Source: JALUZX01 sp964561605
GTDB taxonomy: Bacteria; Planctomycetota; UBA1135; JALUZX01
DNA: 64,000 bases
NCBI GenBank assembly: GCA_964561605.1
Contig: CAZLQD010000053.1
Span: 1-64,000 of the forward strand
Direction of reading: 5' to 3'
A model generated the notes under the pieces. It saw nothing but the letters and a program-made list of their open reading frames with translations, did no database searches and was not told the DNA's origin. Position numbers and translations under genes: made by a program. Of the stretch, positions 26,501 through 34,295 are shown piece after piece. The first letter of the stretch is position 1. Each line of letters begins with the position of its first letter.

Positions 26501-26792
26501 TCAGGGAGCGGCCCTCGACGTACTCCATGACGAAGAAGTGGTAACCCTTCTCCTGCCTCAGGTCGTAGGCGTGGACGATGTTGGGGTGATCCAGCCTGGC
26601 CACCAGGCGGGCCTCACGGGAGAGCCGTTCCACGTATCTCCTGTCCCGGGAGAGGGAAGGCTTCAGGACCTTGAGGGCGACCAGCCGATCCAGGCTGAGC
26701 TGGCGGGCCAGGAAGACGGCGCCCATGGAACCGGAGCCGATCTTGCCCAGGATCTCGAAGTCCGGAAAGGGTTGGGGCACGGGCCGGGTCAT
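23523..26792 (-). CDS. membrane-anchored serine/threonine protein kinase, 1089 aa
   Basis: Hanks-type kinase at residues 12-275: Gly-loop GKIGSGSMGAVF, catalytic Lys41 (VALKVLK), HRDIKPANI with Asp135, DLG (153-155) in place of DFG, TLGTPLYMSPEQAR, and the DIYSLGATLFH helix. A single membrane helix lies at ~296-315 (LWGGLALLAAGLAAVLVF). The ~770 residues beyond it should be periplasmic: long charged coiled-coil helices (~330-850), an SM-like segment (KPLKIDYARIRRSS), and a C-terminal beta-rich domain (~890-1089). All catalytic residues are present. The gene overlaps its neighbours on both sides by ATGA. The outer part resembles a sensor or scaffold, but no family was recognised. Confidence 0.92.
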   Translation of the reverse strand: MTRPVPQPFPDFEILGKIGSGSMGAVFLARQLSLDRLVALKVLKPSLSRDRRYVERLSREARLVARLDHPNIVHAYDLRQEKGYHFFVMEYVEGRSLRDLLKDWGRLPEEQVLRIGIQVGLALEHARKHGVIHRDIKPANILVQEDGNVKLADLGLAKGPEALSAGRQEGERTLGTPLYMSPEQARDPGLADIRSDIYSLGATLFHAACGVPPFQGNDPGEVLTKVLHSPAPSPRSVFPGISPGLDLLLRKCLLKDPDRRYQAPMELVEDLKRVQATKLPAVDAEELETGRRPRKLLWGGLALLAAGLAAVLVFSGKGGTHQGKPAIRKEPSSRLDEVSRELRSPRNSRLIPLIRSLRALEEEGEKGAIPLLARAHTLFNRRLSSWLQARLEGLRKRLEAGKDLSTFPQVVGRTLDEAFLRDFGVPPKGIPDRNTYAWFLERKKALLEAWKDKVARLRTRTLQQLAEAEKTVREKWAQVPERAFRKRLAIARGILGSFPLPDLPAGEMGALEEARKEVLDRLEEEVNAQAENLVRLCRSEVLDKEKNLKKRIEAFKNSPQALGELLDQVGRLRSWLVQVAPRARDLPPRVLSGGKAWSKELLLGRLARLEKEILEKLRASDRARVEELSRRFRHLLRKRDYEEAKRILAKAGVRTPRARAELERMARELQEVLSLEEAVLSRIRELSGREGTLLVEGARYKVRFQVCRARPGKGFLLVEDERGKPLKIDYARIRRSSLVDLLPPEVRRKRRKAVVLFLLAGDEVDRAREEASLLKGEERKALLARVEERAGELRLPFEKREARARRLFGELKKKISLGLHEEALHIADELIFRYWGTQTVKSLKEKIEAIRRKAAQGVQEVGRRIRVEGLFPGWQVDFSPWPDILASADLRVLSAGELPWRGWDRKPGKGLFSLDSGDGDFPGPLSRPWILRTNLDGRFAASFRVRVRFCGSSPPAWILLSFQGVHACLVRPSGEGRGEVGWSSFLSSGPEVVNKPAVFLERAWAAWAGEAPKVPLLAGCLYTLEIRLGPREGRSREVTFLLDGKPVLPPRMLPVKKPARGTAELRVQGKIQVIRVTLQGRPAGGRRER

Positions 26793-28792
26793 GAAGGCTC
26801 CTGCTTCCCCTCCTCCTCGCCGGGACCCAGGATCCCGTATTTGTCCATGAGTCTCTGGAGGGAGAACCTGGAGATTCCGAGGTCGGCGGCGGCCCGGCTC
26901 TTGTTGCCGTCACGTTTCCTCAGGGCCGAGAGGATCTCCCGGACCTGCAGGGCCTTGACCTTCTCGGGCAAGGATCCCCCCGGAAGGGGGGCGCCGCCTT
27001 CCAGGTCCGTCCTGTAGCGGACCTCCGGGGAGAGGTGTTCGGGCCGGACCTCGCCGGCCTCGGCCAGGATGGCGGCACGCTTGAGTTCGTTCTCGAGCTG
27101 GCGGACGTTCCCCGGCCAGGGGTAGGAGACCAGAAGGTCCATGGCCTTCGTGGAGACTCTCAAGGCCGGAAGCCCCCTCTCCCCGGCGGCCTTGGCCAGG
27201 AAGTGCTCCACCAGGAGGGGGATGTCCTCCCTCCTCTCCCTCAGGGGAGGAAGCCTGAGAGGAAGGACGTGGAGCCTGTAGAAGAGGTCCTCCCGGAACT
27301 TCCCCTCCCTGACCAGGTCCTTGAGGGGCCTGTTGGCCGCCGCCACGACCCGCACGTCCACCTGGACCGTCCGGGAGGAGCCCAGAGGGCGGATTTCCCC
27401 TTCCTGGAGGACCCTCAGGAGTTTCTTCTGGAGGGCCTGGGGCATCTCCCCCACTTCGTCCAGGAAGAGGATTCCCCCGTGGGCCGCCTCGAAAAGCCCC
27501 TTCCTGTCCTTCACGGCCCCCGTGAAGGCCCCCTTGGTGTAGCCGAAGAGTTCGCTCTCCAGAAGTTCCGTGGGAATGGCGGCGCAGTTCTCCGTGACGA
27601 AGGGACCGGAGGACCGGGGCCCCAGCTTGTGGATCGCCCGGGCGACGAGCTCTTTCCCTGTGCCGGATTCGCCCTCGATCAGGACGGGCTCGGGGGAATC
27701 CAGGTAACTCCGGATGGTGGAGAAGACCTGGCACATGGCGGGAGACTTCCCGATCATCCCGGCGAAACCCTCTTCCCTCCCCCCGGAGAGGCTCTTCCGC
27801 ACGTTGAGGAGCTCCTCCTCCTGGCGGGCCACCTTCTCTCTCAGGGCGGCGTTGAGCCGCTCCACCTCCTTCGTCGTGGCCTCGAGCTCCTCTTTGCGCC
27901 GGACCAGGTCCTGGTAGAGCCTGGCGTTGGCCAGGGCGATACCGGCCTGGTCGGCGAAGGCCTGGAGGAGATCCAGGTCCGATTCGGTGAAGACGGCGAC
28001 CTTGACCCGGTGGTCCACGTAGAGAACGCCTTCCACTTTCCCCCTGACCGTAAGAGGAACGCACAGCACGCTCCTCACCCCCAGGTCCACTACGGACTGG
28101 ATCGCCTTCAGGTCCTCCTCGCCCAGGGCGTCGGCGGCGAGCCTGGGGACCCGGGTGGAGCGGACCTCCTCGGCGAGGCGGCGGCTGAAACGGACCTCCC
28201 CCGGGGGAATCTCCTTCCCCGTGGCGTCCCTGGCCACCTTGCAGTTCAGGCCCCCCCCTTCGTCCAGGAGGAGGAAGCCCCTCTCCCCGCCGATGAGCTC
28301 CAGGGCGGAGTCGACGATGATCCCGAGGAGTTTTTCCAGGCGCAATTCGGCGTTCAGGGCCCGGTTGATCTCCATGAGGGCCAGGAGTCTCTCCTTGGGG
28401 GGGGCCTCCTTGGCCAGGACCGTCTCCTCCACCCGGGTGGCCCCTTCCTCCTCCTCCCCCGCCTGGAGAACGGAGATCCTCGTCTTGCCGAGCTGGATGC
28501 TGTCCCCGGCCCGGAGGACCTGGCGGGAGACGAGGACCCCGTTGACCCTGGTCCCGTTCTGGCTTCCTTCGTCCAGGAGGACCCACCTGCCATCCTGGTC
28601 CACTTCGATCCGGCAATGGCGCCGGGAGACCCGCCTGTCCTGGAGGACCAGGTCGCTCTCCAGGGACCTGCCCAGGGAGACCGCCCCTTTTTCGGGGGGA
28701 AAGGAGCGGACTTCCCGGCCCCCGTTTTCCATGAGGACCTGGAGGACCAGGGGGCCGGCCCCGTCCTTTCCGTTTCTCGTCGTGGGATCCAT
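26789..28792 (-). CDS. sigma-54-dependent activator with FHA and GAF domains
   Basis: Bacterial enhancer-binding protein, 667 residues from ATG at 28792 (a TTG lies 18 bases upstream). Order: FHA (~35-105; GRSLESDLVL, RRVSRRHCRIE, GSQNGTRVNG), GAF (~135-290), coiled coil, AAA+ domain with Walker A GESGTGKE (374-381), sigma-54 contact GAFTGA (421-426), Walker B GGILFLDE (439-446) and PWPGNVRQLENEL, then a Fis-type helix-turn-helix (NKSRAAADLGISRFSLQRLM). FHA domains bind phosphothreonine, so signalling from the kinase translated next to it is a strong inference. The GAF domain may sense a small ligand. Target promoters are unknown. Confidence 0.95.
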   Translation of the reverse strand: MDPTTRNGKDGAGPLVLQVLMENGGREVRSFPPEKGAVSLGRSLESDLVLQDRRVSRRHCRIEVDQDGRWVLLDEGSQNGTRVNGVLVSRQVLRAGDSIQLGKTRISVLQAGEEEEGATRVEETVLAKEAPPKERLLALMEINRALNAELRLEKLLGIIVDSALELIGGERGFLLLDEGGGLNCKVARDATGKEIPPGEVRFSRRLAEEVRSTRVPRLAADALGEEDLKAIQSVVDLGVRSVLCVPLTVRGKVEGVLYVDHRVKVAVFTESDLDLLQAFADQAGIALANARLYQDLVRRKEELEATTKEVERLNAALREKVARQEEELLNVRKSLSGGREEGFAGMIGKSPAMCQVFSTIRSYLDSPEPVLIEGESGTGKELVARAIHKLGPRSSGPFVTENCAAIPTELLESELFGYTKGAFTGAVKDRKGLFEAAHGGILFLDEVGEMPQALQKKLLRVLQEGEIRPLGSSRTVQVDVRVVAAANRPLKDLVREGKFREDLFYRLHVLPLRLPPLRERREDIPLLVEHFLAKAAGERGLPALRVSTKAMDLLVSYPWPGNVRQLENELKRAAILAEAGEVRPEHLSPEVRYRTDLEGGAPLPGGSLPEKVKALQVREILSALRKRDGNKSRAAADLGISRFSLQRLMDKYGILGPGEEEGKQEPS

Positions 28793-28905
28793 ACCCCGTT
28801 TCTTCCGCAAGGGCCCCCGAGGGAGCCTTCTTCGACCAACTTTATATACCAGAGCCGCCTGGAATGGATACCCTTGGGGAGGGAGGAAGGGACGGAGGTC
28901 CAGCC

Positions 28906-30138
28906 ATGCAGGAACGCTCCCCCAAGGGAAAACCCAAGGCCAGGCCCTTGGAACTCCACCCCGTGGAGGTGGAAGGACGGTCTCTCTTCCTCGTCAGGGA
29001 CCCCCTGGAGATCATGGAGGGCCAGGCCCTGGTGCCCCCGGAGGTGGCCCTCCTCCTCCAGTTCATGGACGGGACCAGGACCCCCGTGGAGTTGGCCTTG
29101 CGTTTCGCCCTGGAGACGGGCAGGACCCTTCCCACCTCCACGGTGGAGCGCCTCGTGGAGGACCTGGACAAGGGCCTCTTCCTGGAGGGAGAGCGCTTCG
29201 AGGAAGCCTTCGCCCGGGTCGTCCGGGAATTCCGTGACTCCCCTCTCCGGCCCGCCGCCCTGGCGGGGAAGTCCTACCCGGCCGACGAAGAGGAGTTGGC
29301 CCGCCTCCTCGAGGGGATCCTGGAGACCGGTCCTTCGGACCTCTCCCCTTCGGACCGGCCGCCCCTGGGCCTGGTGGCCCCACACATCGACCTGGACCGG
29401 GGCGGAAAGGTCTACGGGACGGCCTACAGGCATCTCCAGGCGGCACCTCCGGCGGAGACCTTCGTCCTCTTGGGGACCTCCCATTCGGGAGGGAGTTCCC
29501 CCCTGATACCCACCAGGAAGGATTTCGAAACCCCCCTGGGAAAGGTGGAGGCGGACCAGGAGTTCCTCGACGCCCTCTATCCCGCCTTGGGGGAGGAGGC
29601 CCTACGGGAGGAATTCCTCCACCGCAACGAGCACTCCCTGGAATTCCAGGTTCTCTTCCTCCAGGCGATCTTCCCGGACAGGCCTTTCAGGATCGTGCCC
29701 CTCCTGACGGGGGCCCTTCCTGCGGGAGAGGAGGGTACCCCCCGGGGAAGGCCCGAGGTGGAAGGCCCCCTCTCGGCCCTCATGGAGGAGGCGGCCCGCC
29801 GTCCCGGCCGGGTCACCTTCATCGCCGGGGCGGACCTGGCCCACCTGGGGCCCAGATTCGGTGGAGAGAAACCTCTGGGTAAGGAGGACCTGGCCGACCT
29901 GGAGAGGAAAGACCGGGCCACCCTGGAACTGGTCGCCTCGGGGAGGGCCGAGGACTTCTACCGCGACGTGGCGGGCGACGGGAACGCCCGCAACGTCTGC
30001 GGCCTCTCGCCCGTCTACATCCTCCTGCGGTGCCTGGAAGGAAGACCGGGGCGGATCCTGGACTACGCCCAGGCCGCCGAAGAGGACGGAAGCCAGGTCG
30101 TCTCCTTCGGCGCCCTGATCTTCGGCTCTCCCGGATAG
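28906..30138 (+). CDS. MEMO-family protein (AmmeMemoRadiSam system protein B type)
   Basis: Protein of the MEMO1 family, a non-heme metal dioxygenase-like fold. Residues ~1-140 are an added N-terminal domain (PPEVALLLQFMDGTRTPVEL, a helical module). The MEMO domain (~140-410) has APHIDLDRGGKVYGTAY, LLGTSH, NEHSLEFQ (metal-site His and Glu), GADLAHLGPRFG, and a Cys in NVCGLSPVY. The usual HAGY metal motif is altered to HIDLD. ATG at 28906 follows GGAGG by 7 bases; an earlier ATG at 28864 is rejected. The AMMECR1 and radical SAM partners of this system are not adjacent. Function in bacteria is uncertain. Confidence 0.88.
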   Translation: MQERSPKGKPKARPLELHPVEVEGRSLFLVRDPLEIMEGQALVPPEVALLLQFMDGTRTPVELALRFALETGRTLPTSTVERLVEDLDKGLFLEGERFEEAFARVVREFRDSPLRPAALAGKSYPADEEELARLLEGILETGPSDLSPSDRPPLGLVAPHIDLDRGGKVYGTAYRHLQAAPPAETFVLLGTSHSGGSSPLIPTRKDFETPLGKVEADQEFLDALYPALGEEALREEFLHRNEHSLEFQVLFLQAIFPDRPFRIVPLLTGALPAGEEGTPRGRPEVEGPLSALMEEAARRPGRVTFIAGADLAHLGPRFGGEKPLGKEDLADLERKDRATLELVASGRAEDFYRDVAGDGNARNVCGLSPVYILLRCLEGRPGRILDYAQAAEEDGSQVVSFGALIFGSPG

Positions 30139-30151
30139 GCGGGGGAGGAGG

Positions 30152-31345
30152 TCATTTTTCCCTCCCCTCCCCCTTCACACCCTCGAGGGAGGAAGGAGAG
30201 GAGAGGAGTTCCAGGGCCGCCCGGACCACCTCCTCGGCCGGAATCCCGCGCATGCAGGCGTGGTGCTCGTAGGGGCACTCCTTCCAGTGGCAGGGACCGC
30301 AATCCACTTCCTTTCTCAGGACCCGGCACTCTTCCAGGTGCTTGGCCGTGAACCTGGGGTCCGTAGGGCCCATGACCACGACGTGAGGCACCCGGAAGGC
30401 CACAGCGGCGTGGCGGGGCCCCGAATCGGTGGTGACCATGAGGCGGGATTTCCGGACCACTGCTTTCAAGGGTCCAAGCCGGACCAGGTTCTTGCCCACG
30501 GCGGGAAGGAGAGGCTTCCCCGGGGCCGAGGCGGCGATGCGGAGGGCCAGTTCCTGCTCTTCCCCGGCGGGACCGCTCAGGACCACCCCCCTGATCCCCA
30601 GGGAACGGTGGAGTTCCACCCCCGCCCGGGCCATGTGTTCGGGGGGCCAGAGCTTGCTGGCCCCGAAGGCGGCACCGGGATTGAGAAGGAAGAAGGGTTC
30701 CCCCTCTTCCAGGCCCAGGGAGGAGAGGACCCGCCGGGCTTCCTCCTCCTCTTGGGGGAGGACGGCGAGCCTGGGCCGGGTGTCTTCCACTTCCACTCCC
30801 ACCAGGGCGGCCAGGTCGGCGTAGAGGTCCCCCATGTAGCGGGGAATCCTGCGGGGTTCCCGCCCCTTCCTCCTGGGTTGGGAAGGCTCCCGGAAGCCGG
30901 CGTTGAGGAGGAGACCTCTTCCGTCCAGAAGGCCCGCCCTCAGGGGGATGCCGGAAATCCAGGCCAGGAGGGCCGATTCCTGGGAGCGGGTAAGGAGGAG
31001 GGCCCCGTCGAAACGCCCCTCCTTCCAGCGCCGCCTCTCGGCCAGGAGGGCCTTCAGGGAGCGGGGGCGGCCGGCGGGGAGGAGGTTCTTCCCCGAGTTC
31101 AATCCGGCCAGAAGAGGGAAGAGGTGGGGCCGGAGGGCCACGGTGAGGCCCGGCCCGAAGCGTTCGGCCAGGGCCTCCAAGGCGGAAGTGGCCATGATGA
31201 CGTCTCCCACCCAGTTGGGGCCCCGGACGAGGAGCCTTCCGGGGACCGGAATGGGAGGGGATCCCGTCTTTTCAGGGAAAAGGCCCCTTTTCCTGCGTTG
31301 CGAAGGGCCCCCGGGGGCTATAGGATCGGGTTTCTTTTCCGACAA
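30152..31345 (-). CDS. waaF: lipopolysaccharide heptosyltransferase (WaaF-like)
   Basis: GT9 enzyme adding heptose from ADP-heptose to the LPS inner core at the cytoplasmic face. RGPNWVGDVIMATSALEAL near the N-terminus is the acceptor-domain start. LLNPGAAFGASKLWPPEHMA and VTTDSGPRHAAVA form the ADP-heptose site. The C-terminus has CGPCHWKECPYEHHACM, a Cys pattern typical of heptosyltransferase II. No ATG exists before the domain; TTG at 31345 follows GGAG by 5 bases and is chosen, giving 397 residues with a ~30-residue basic N-terminal extension. It is divergent from tex, with only 33 bases between the starts. Confidence 0.9.
   Translation of the reverse strand: MSEKKPDPIAPGGPSQRRKRGLFPEKTGSPPIPVPGRLLVRGPNWVGDVIMATSALEALAERFGPGLTVALRPHLFPLLAGLNSGKNLLPAGRPRSLKALLAERRRWKEGRFDGALLLTRSQESALLAWISGIPLRAGLLDGRGLLLNAGFREPSQPRRKGREPRRIPRYMGDLYADLAALVGVEVEDTRPRLAVLPQEEEEARRVLSSLGLEEGEPFFLLNPGAAFGASKLWPPEHMARAGVELHRSLGIRGVVLSGPAGEEQELALRIAASAPGKPLLPAVGKNLVRLGPLKAVVRKSRLMVTTDSGPRHAAVAFRVPHVVVMGPTDPRFTAKHLEECRVLRKEVDCGPCHWKECPYEHHACMRGIPAEEVVRAALELLSSPSSLEGVKGEGREK
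31298..31324 (+). promoter_or_regulatory. possible promoter of tex
   Basis: TTGCGA (31298-31303), 15 nt, TATAGG (31319-31324), about 55 bases before the tex start. Spacing is short and the -10 matches only four of six, so this is tentative. It lies inside the 5' end of the divergent heptosyltransferase gene. Confidence 0.35.
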
Positions 31346-31378
31346 GCTATCTCCACACACTCGACCGGGAAGGCCCAG

Positions 31379-34285
31379 ATGGTCAGCAACATCGTCCTCG
31401 ACCGTCTCTGTGATGAGTTCGACAACGACCGGGAGCACATCCAGGCCCTGCTGGAACTCCTGCTCTCGGGCGCCGCGCCGCTTTTCATCGCAAGGTACCG
31501 AAAAGAGGCGACGGGTTCCATGCCCCTCTCCAGGATCCTGGAGATCGAAAGGCGATTCCGTTTCCTGGATCTCATGGAGAGGAGGAAGAAGCGCTTCTTC
31601 GAGGCCGTGGAGAAGAAGGGCGTCCAGGTGGAGGCCGACCTGGCCCGGAAGATCCAGGAGACCTTCGACCCGGCCCTCTTCGAAGACCTGGTCAGGCCCT
31701 TCGGCGTCTTCCAGCAGAAGCGGAAGAAGGGGGCCAGGAAGGAAGGCCGGGAAAAGCGGAGTTTCGCCCGTGTCGCCCCCCTTGTCGAGAAGATCGAGTC
31801 TGGTGACCTGGGGGGCCGCACTCTTGTGGAGGCGGCCAGCGAATTCGTGAACGCCCAGGGCGGCCTTCCCGACCCGGCGGCCGTCCTGGAAGAGGCGGCC
31901 CTGGCCCTGATCCAGAAGGTGGGCGAGGACCGGGAGGTCCGGGCCAAGGCCAGGGAACGCCTCCGCCGGGGGGTGATCCACGCCAAGGCCGTGGAGACGA
32001 AGAAGAAGGGCGGCGACCGCTACCTGGGGATGGCCGGCCTGCGGGAACCGATCTCCCGTATTCCTCCCGCCAACCTTCTCTCCCTCATGGCCGGCGCCCG
32101 GGAGGGATTCCTGAAACTGGATATCCTGGTGGACCAGGTCCCCCTCCTGGACCACCTGGAGAAGACCTACTTCCCCTTCCTGCCCAAAACGGGTGGCGAG
32201 CTGAAACGATTCCTCCAGGACGTGGTGCGCCGCGCCCTGGAACAGGTGATCCTCCCCGAGTGCCGTGATGCGGTCCTGGAGGAACTCCGGGACCGGTGCG
32301 CCCAGGAGGGGCTCAGGCCCCTCCAGGCCAAGCTTCGTTCCCTCCTCATGGCCCCTCCCTTCCCCGGCCAGACCGTCATGGCCGTGGAACCCGGGCCTCC
32401 TTCCCAGGGCAACAGGATGGTCGTGGCAAGCCCGGACGGGAGTTTCCTGGACGACGGCATCTTCCGGCTGGATACGCCCGAGAAGGTGGAAGAGTCCAGG
32501 ACCAAGGTGAAGGAATTCCTCGAGAGCAGGGGGGTGACCTTCATCGCCCTGGCTCCCTCCCGGGGGGATCACCGTGGGGTCAAGACCTTCCTCAAGGAGG
32601 TCGTGGCGGGCCTGGACCGGAAGATCCCGGTGGAACTGGTGAACGACGCCGGGGCCCGGACCTGGGCGTCGGGTCCCTCGGCCAAGCAGGAACTCCCCCA
32701 CGTGGAACCGCCCGTGCGGGCCGTCCTCTCCCTGGCCAGGAGGGTCCTGGACCCCATTTCGGAATACCTGAAGATCGACCCTTCCATCCTGGTGGGCGGA
32801 ACCAGGAACCTGGATCTCCCCCCCAAGCTGGTCCGCACGGCCCTCGACGAGGTGGTCCAGGCCTGCGTCGCCGAGGTGGGTCCGGACCTCAATTTCGCTC
32901 CCCATGAAGTCCTGGCCAAGGTGCCCGGCCTGGACTCCCGCTTGAGCAGGGACCTGGACAAGAAGCGCGCCTCCAGTCCCTTCAAGAACCTGGAGCAGCT
33001 CAGGGAGGTCGAATCGGTCAACGAGCGGGTCTTCCGGAATTGCGCCGGCTTCCTCAGGCTCCACGGAGGGGACAATCCCCTGGACGTGACCCAGATCCAC
33101 CCGGAGCGGTACGAGCTCGTGGGGAAGATGGCCCAGAAGGCCCAGGTCTCGGTGGCCGACCTTCTGGGAAACAAGGAGAAGCTGGACTCCCTGGACCTGA
33201 ACGAGTTCACCGGTGAGGGCGTGGGCCTTCCCACCCTGGAGGACATCAAGGAACAGCTCCTGGCCCGGGGCGTCGACCCCCGCGGGGTCTTCGAGCCCCT
33301 GGAGCCCCCCGAAGGGGTCAAGGAGCTGGCCGACCTCCAGGTGGGAATGAAGCTGAAGGGACGGGTGACCCGGATCACCGATTTCGGTCTCTTCGTGGAC
33401 GTCGGGATCGAACCGGAAGGCCTGGTCCACGAGAGCCGGATTCCCAGGACCAAGGGCGACGCCTCTCCTCTGGAGGATTTCGTCCTGGGCACCCTGGTGG
33501 AGGTCCGGGTGGTCCACGTGGACACCGGCCAGGGAAGACTGGCCTTGAGCATGCTCCCCGAAGGCGCCGCTCCTCCCAGGAGGCGGGGCCAGGGAAGGGG
33601 CTCGGCCAGGGAGAGGGGCGGAGACGAGGAAGGCCGCCGCCCCAGGCGGGCCAGGGGGGAACGGCGCGGTCCCAGAGACAGGGACGACCGGGGCGGCAGG
33701 GGCCGCTACCGGGAAGGACGGCCCCCCCGCAGAGGGGAAAGGGAGATCGGGGAGCGGGTCTTCCGGCCCAAGGGAACGGCCGGGAAGGAGGAGCCTCCCG
33801 TGAACGAGTTCGGCGAGCTCACCTCCCTCTCGGGCCTGAAGGCCCTCCTGAAGAAGGAGGCCCCTTCCGCCGGAGAAGAAGAGAAGCCCCAGGCTCCCCC
33901 CGAAGGGGAAGAGAGCCGCCGGGTCGAACCAGGGGGAGAAAGCCGGGAAGAGCCCCCCACTCCGGCAGGGGAAACCTCTCCTGCGGGAGAGGGATCTTCC
34001 GCCGGCGATTCCCCCGGGGAGGAGGCCCCTCCCTCTTCGCCCGGCGAAACTCCAGGCGTCGGCCAGGGCGAAGCGCCCCCTCCCTCTTCCGCAGAGGCCC
34101 CTTCTCCCACGGGAGAAGCGCCCCCCCGGGAGGAGGATGCCCAGCCTGCTCCGGCCATGGAGGCTTCCGCCGTGGAGGAGACTCCCCAGGCCTCCCCGGA
34201 GGATCCCGAGGGAAGGGATCACCCCGATCCTGGGGAGGGAGCTTCCCCGCCGGAGGATTCTCCGGAACCGGAAAAGACCGAGTAG
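31379..34285 (+). CDS. tex: Tex family RNA-binding protein with long acidic tail
   Basis: Tex is a transcription accessory protein that binds nucleic acid. The 968 residues show the N-terminal helical Tex domain (LFIARYRKEATGSM), a YqgF-like RNase H fold (~320-450), helix-hairpin-helix motifs (DLNFAPHEVLAKVPGLDSRLS; NCAGFLRL), and an S1 domain (~650-725; LKGRVTRITDFGLFVDVG, SMLPEG). Known Tex proteins end near the S1 domain at about 720-780 residues. Here about 235 extra residues follow: first Arg/Gly-rich, then Pro/Glu/Ala/Ser-rich and acidic, probably disordered. ATG at 31379 follows GGAAGGCCCAG. The next gene starts 10 bases after the stop. Confidence 0.95.
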   Translation: MVSNIVLDRLCDEFDNDREHIQALLELLLSGAAPLFIARYRKEATGSMPLSRILEIERRFRFLDLMERRKKRFFEAVEKKGVQVEADLARKIQETFDPALFEDLVRPFGVFQQKRKKGARKEGREKRSFARVAPLVEKIESGDLGGRTLVEAASEFVNAQGGLPDPAAVLEEAALALIQKVGEDREVRAKARERLRRGVIHAKAVETKKKGGDRYLGMAGLREPISRIPPANLLSLMAGAREGFLKLDILVDQVPLLDHLEKTYFPFLPKTGGELKRFLQDVVRRALEQVILPECRDAVLEELRDRCAQEGLRPLQAKLRSLLMAPPFPGQTVMAVEPGPPSQGNRMVVASPDGSFLDDGIFRLDTPEKVEESRTKVKEFLESRGVTFIALAPSRGDHRGVKTFLKEVVAGLDRKIPVELVNDAGARTWASGPSAKQELPHVEPPVRAVLSLARRVLDPISEYLKIDPSILVGGTRNLDLPPKLVRTALDEVVQACVAEVGPDLNFAPHEVLAKVPGLDSRLSRDLDKKRASSPFKNLEQLREVESVNERVFRNCAGFLRLHGGDNPLDVTQIHPERYELVGKMAQKAQVSVADLLGNKEKLDSLDLNEFTGEGVGLPTLEDIKEQLLARGVDPRGVFEPLEPPEGVKELADLQVGMKLKGRVTRITDFGLFVDVGIEPEGLVHESRIPRTKGDASPLEDFVLGTLVEVRVVHVDTGQGRLALSMLPEGAAPPRRRGQGRGSARERGGDEEGRRPRRARGERRGPRDRDDRGGRGRYREGRPPRRGEREIGERVFRPKGTAGKEEPPVNEFGELTSLSGLKALLKKEAPSAGEEEKPQAPPEGEESRRVEPGGESREEPPTPAGETSPAGEGSSAGDSPGEEAPPSSPGETPGVGQGEAPPPSSAEAPSPTGEAPPREEDAQPAPAMEASAVEETPQASPEDPEGRDHPDPGEGASPPEDSPEPEKTE

Positions 34286-34295
34286 AGAACCTTCC

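Noticed and set aside
23556..27017. 1153-codon open frame opposite the Ser/Thr kinase
   Set aside because: The minus strand encodes a complete kinase with catalytic residues. The plus frame is Gly/Leu/Asp-rich without motifs and has no ribosome binding site.
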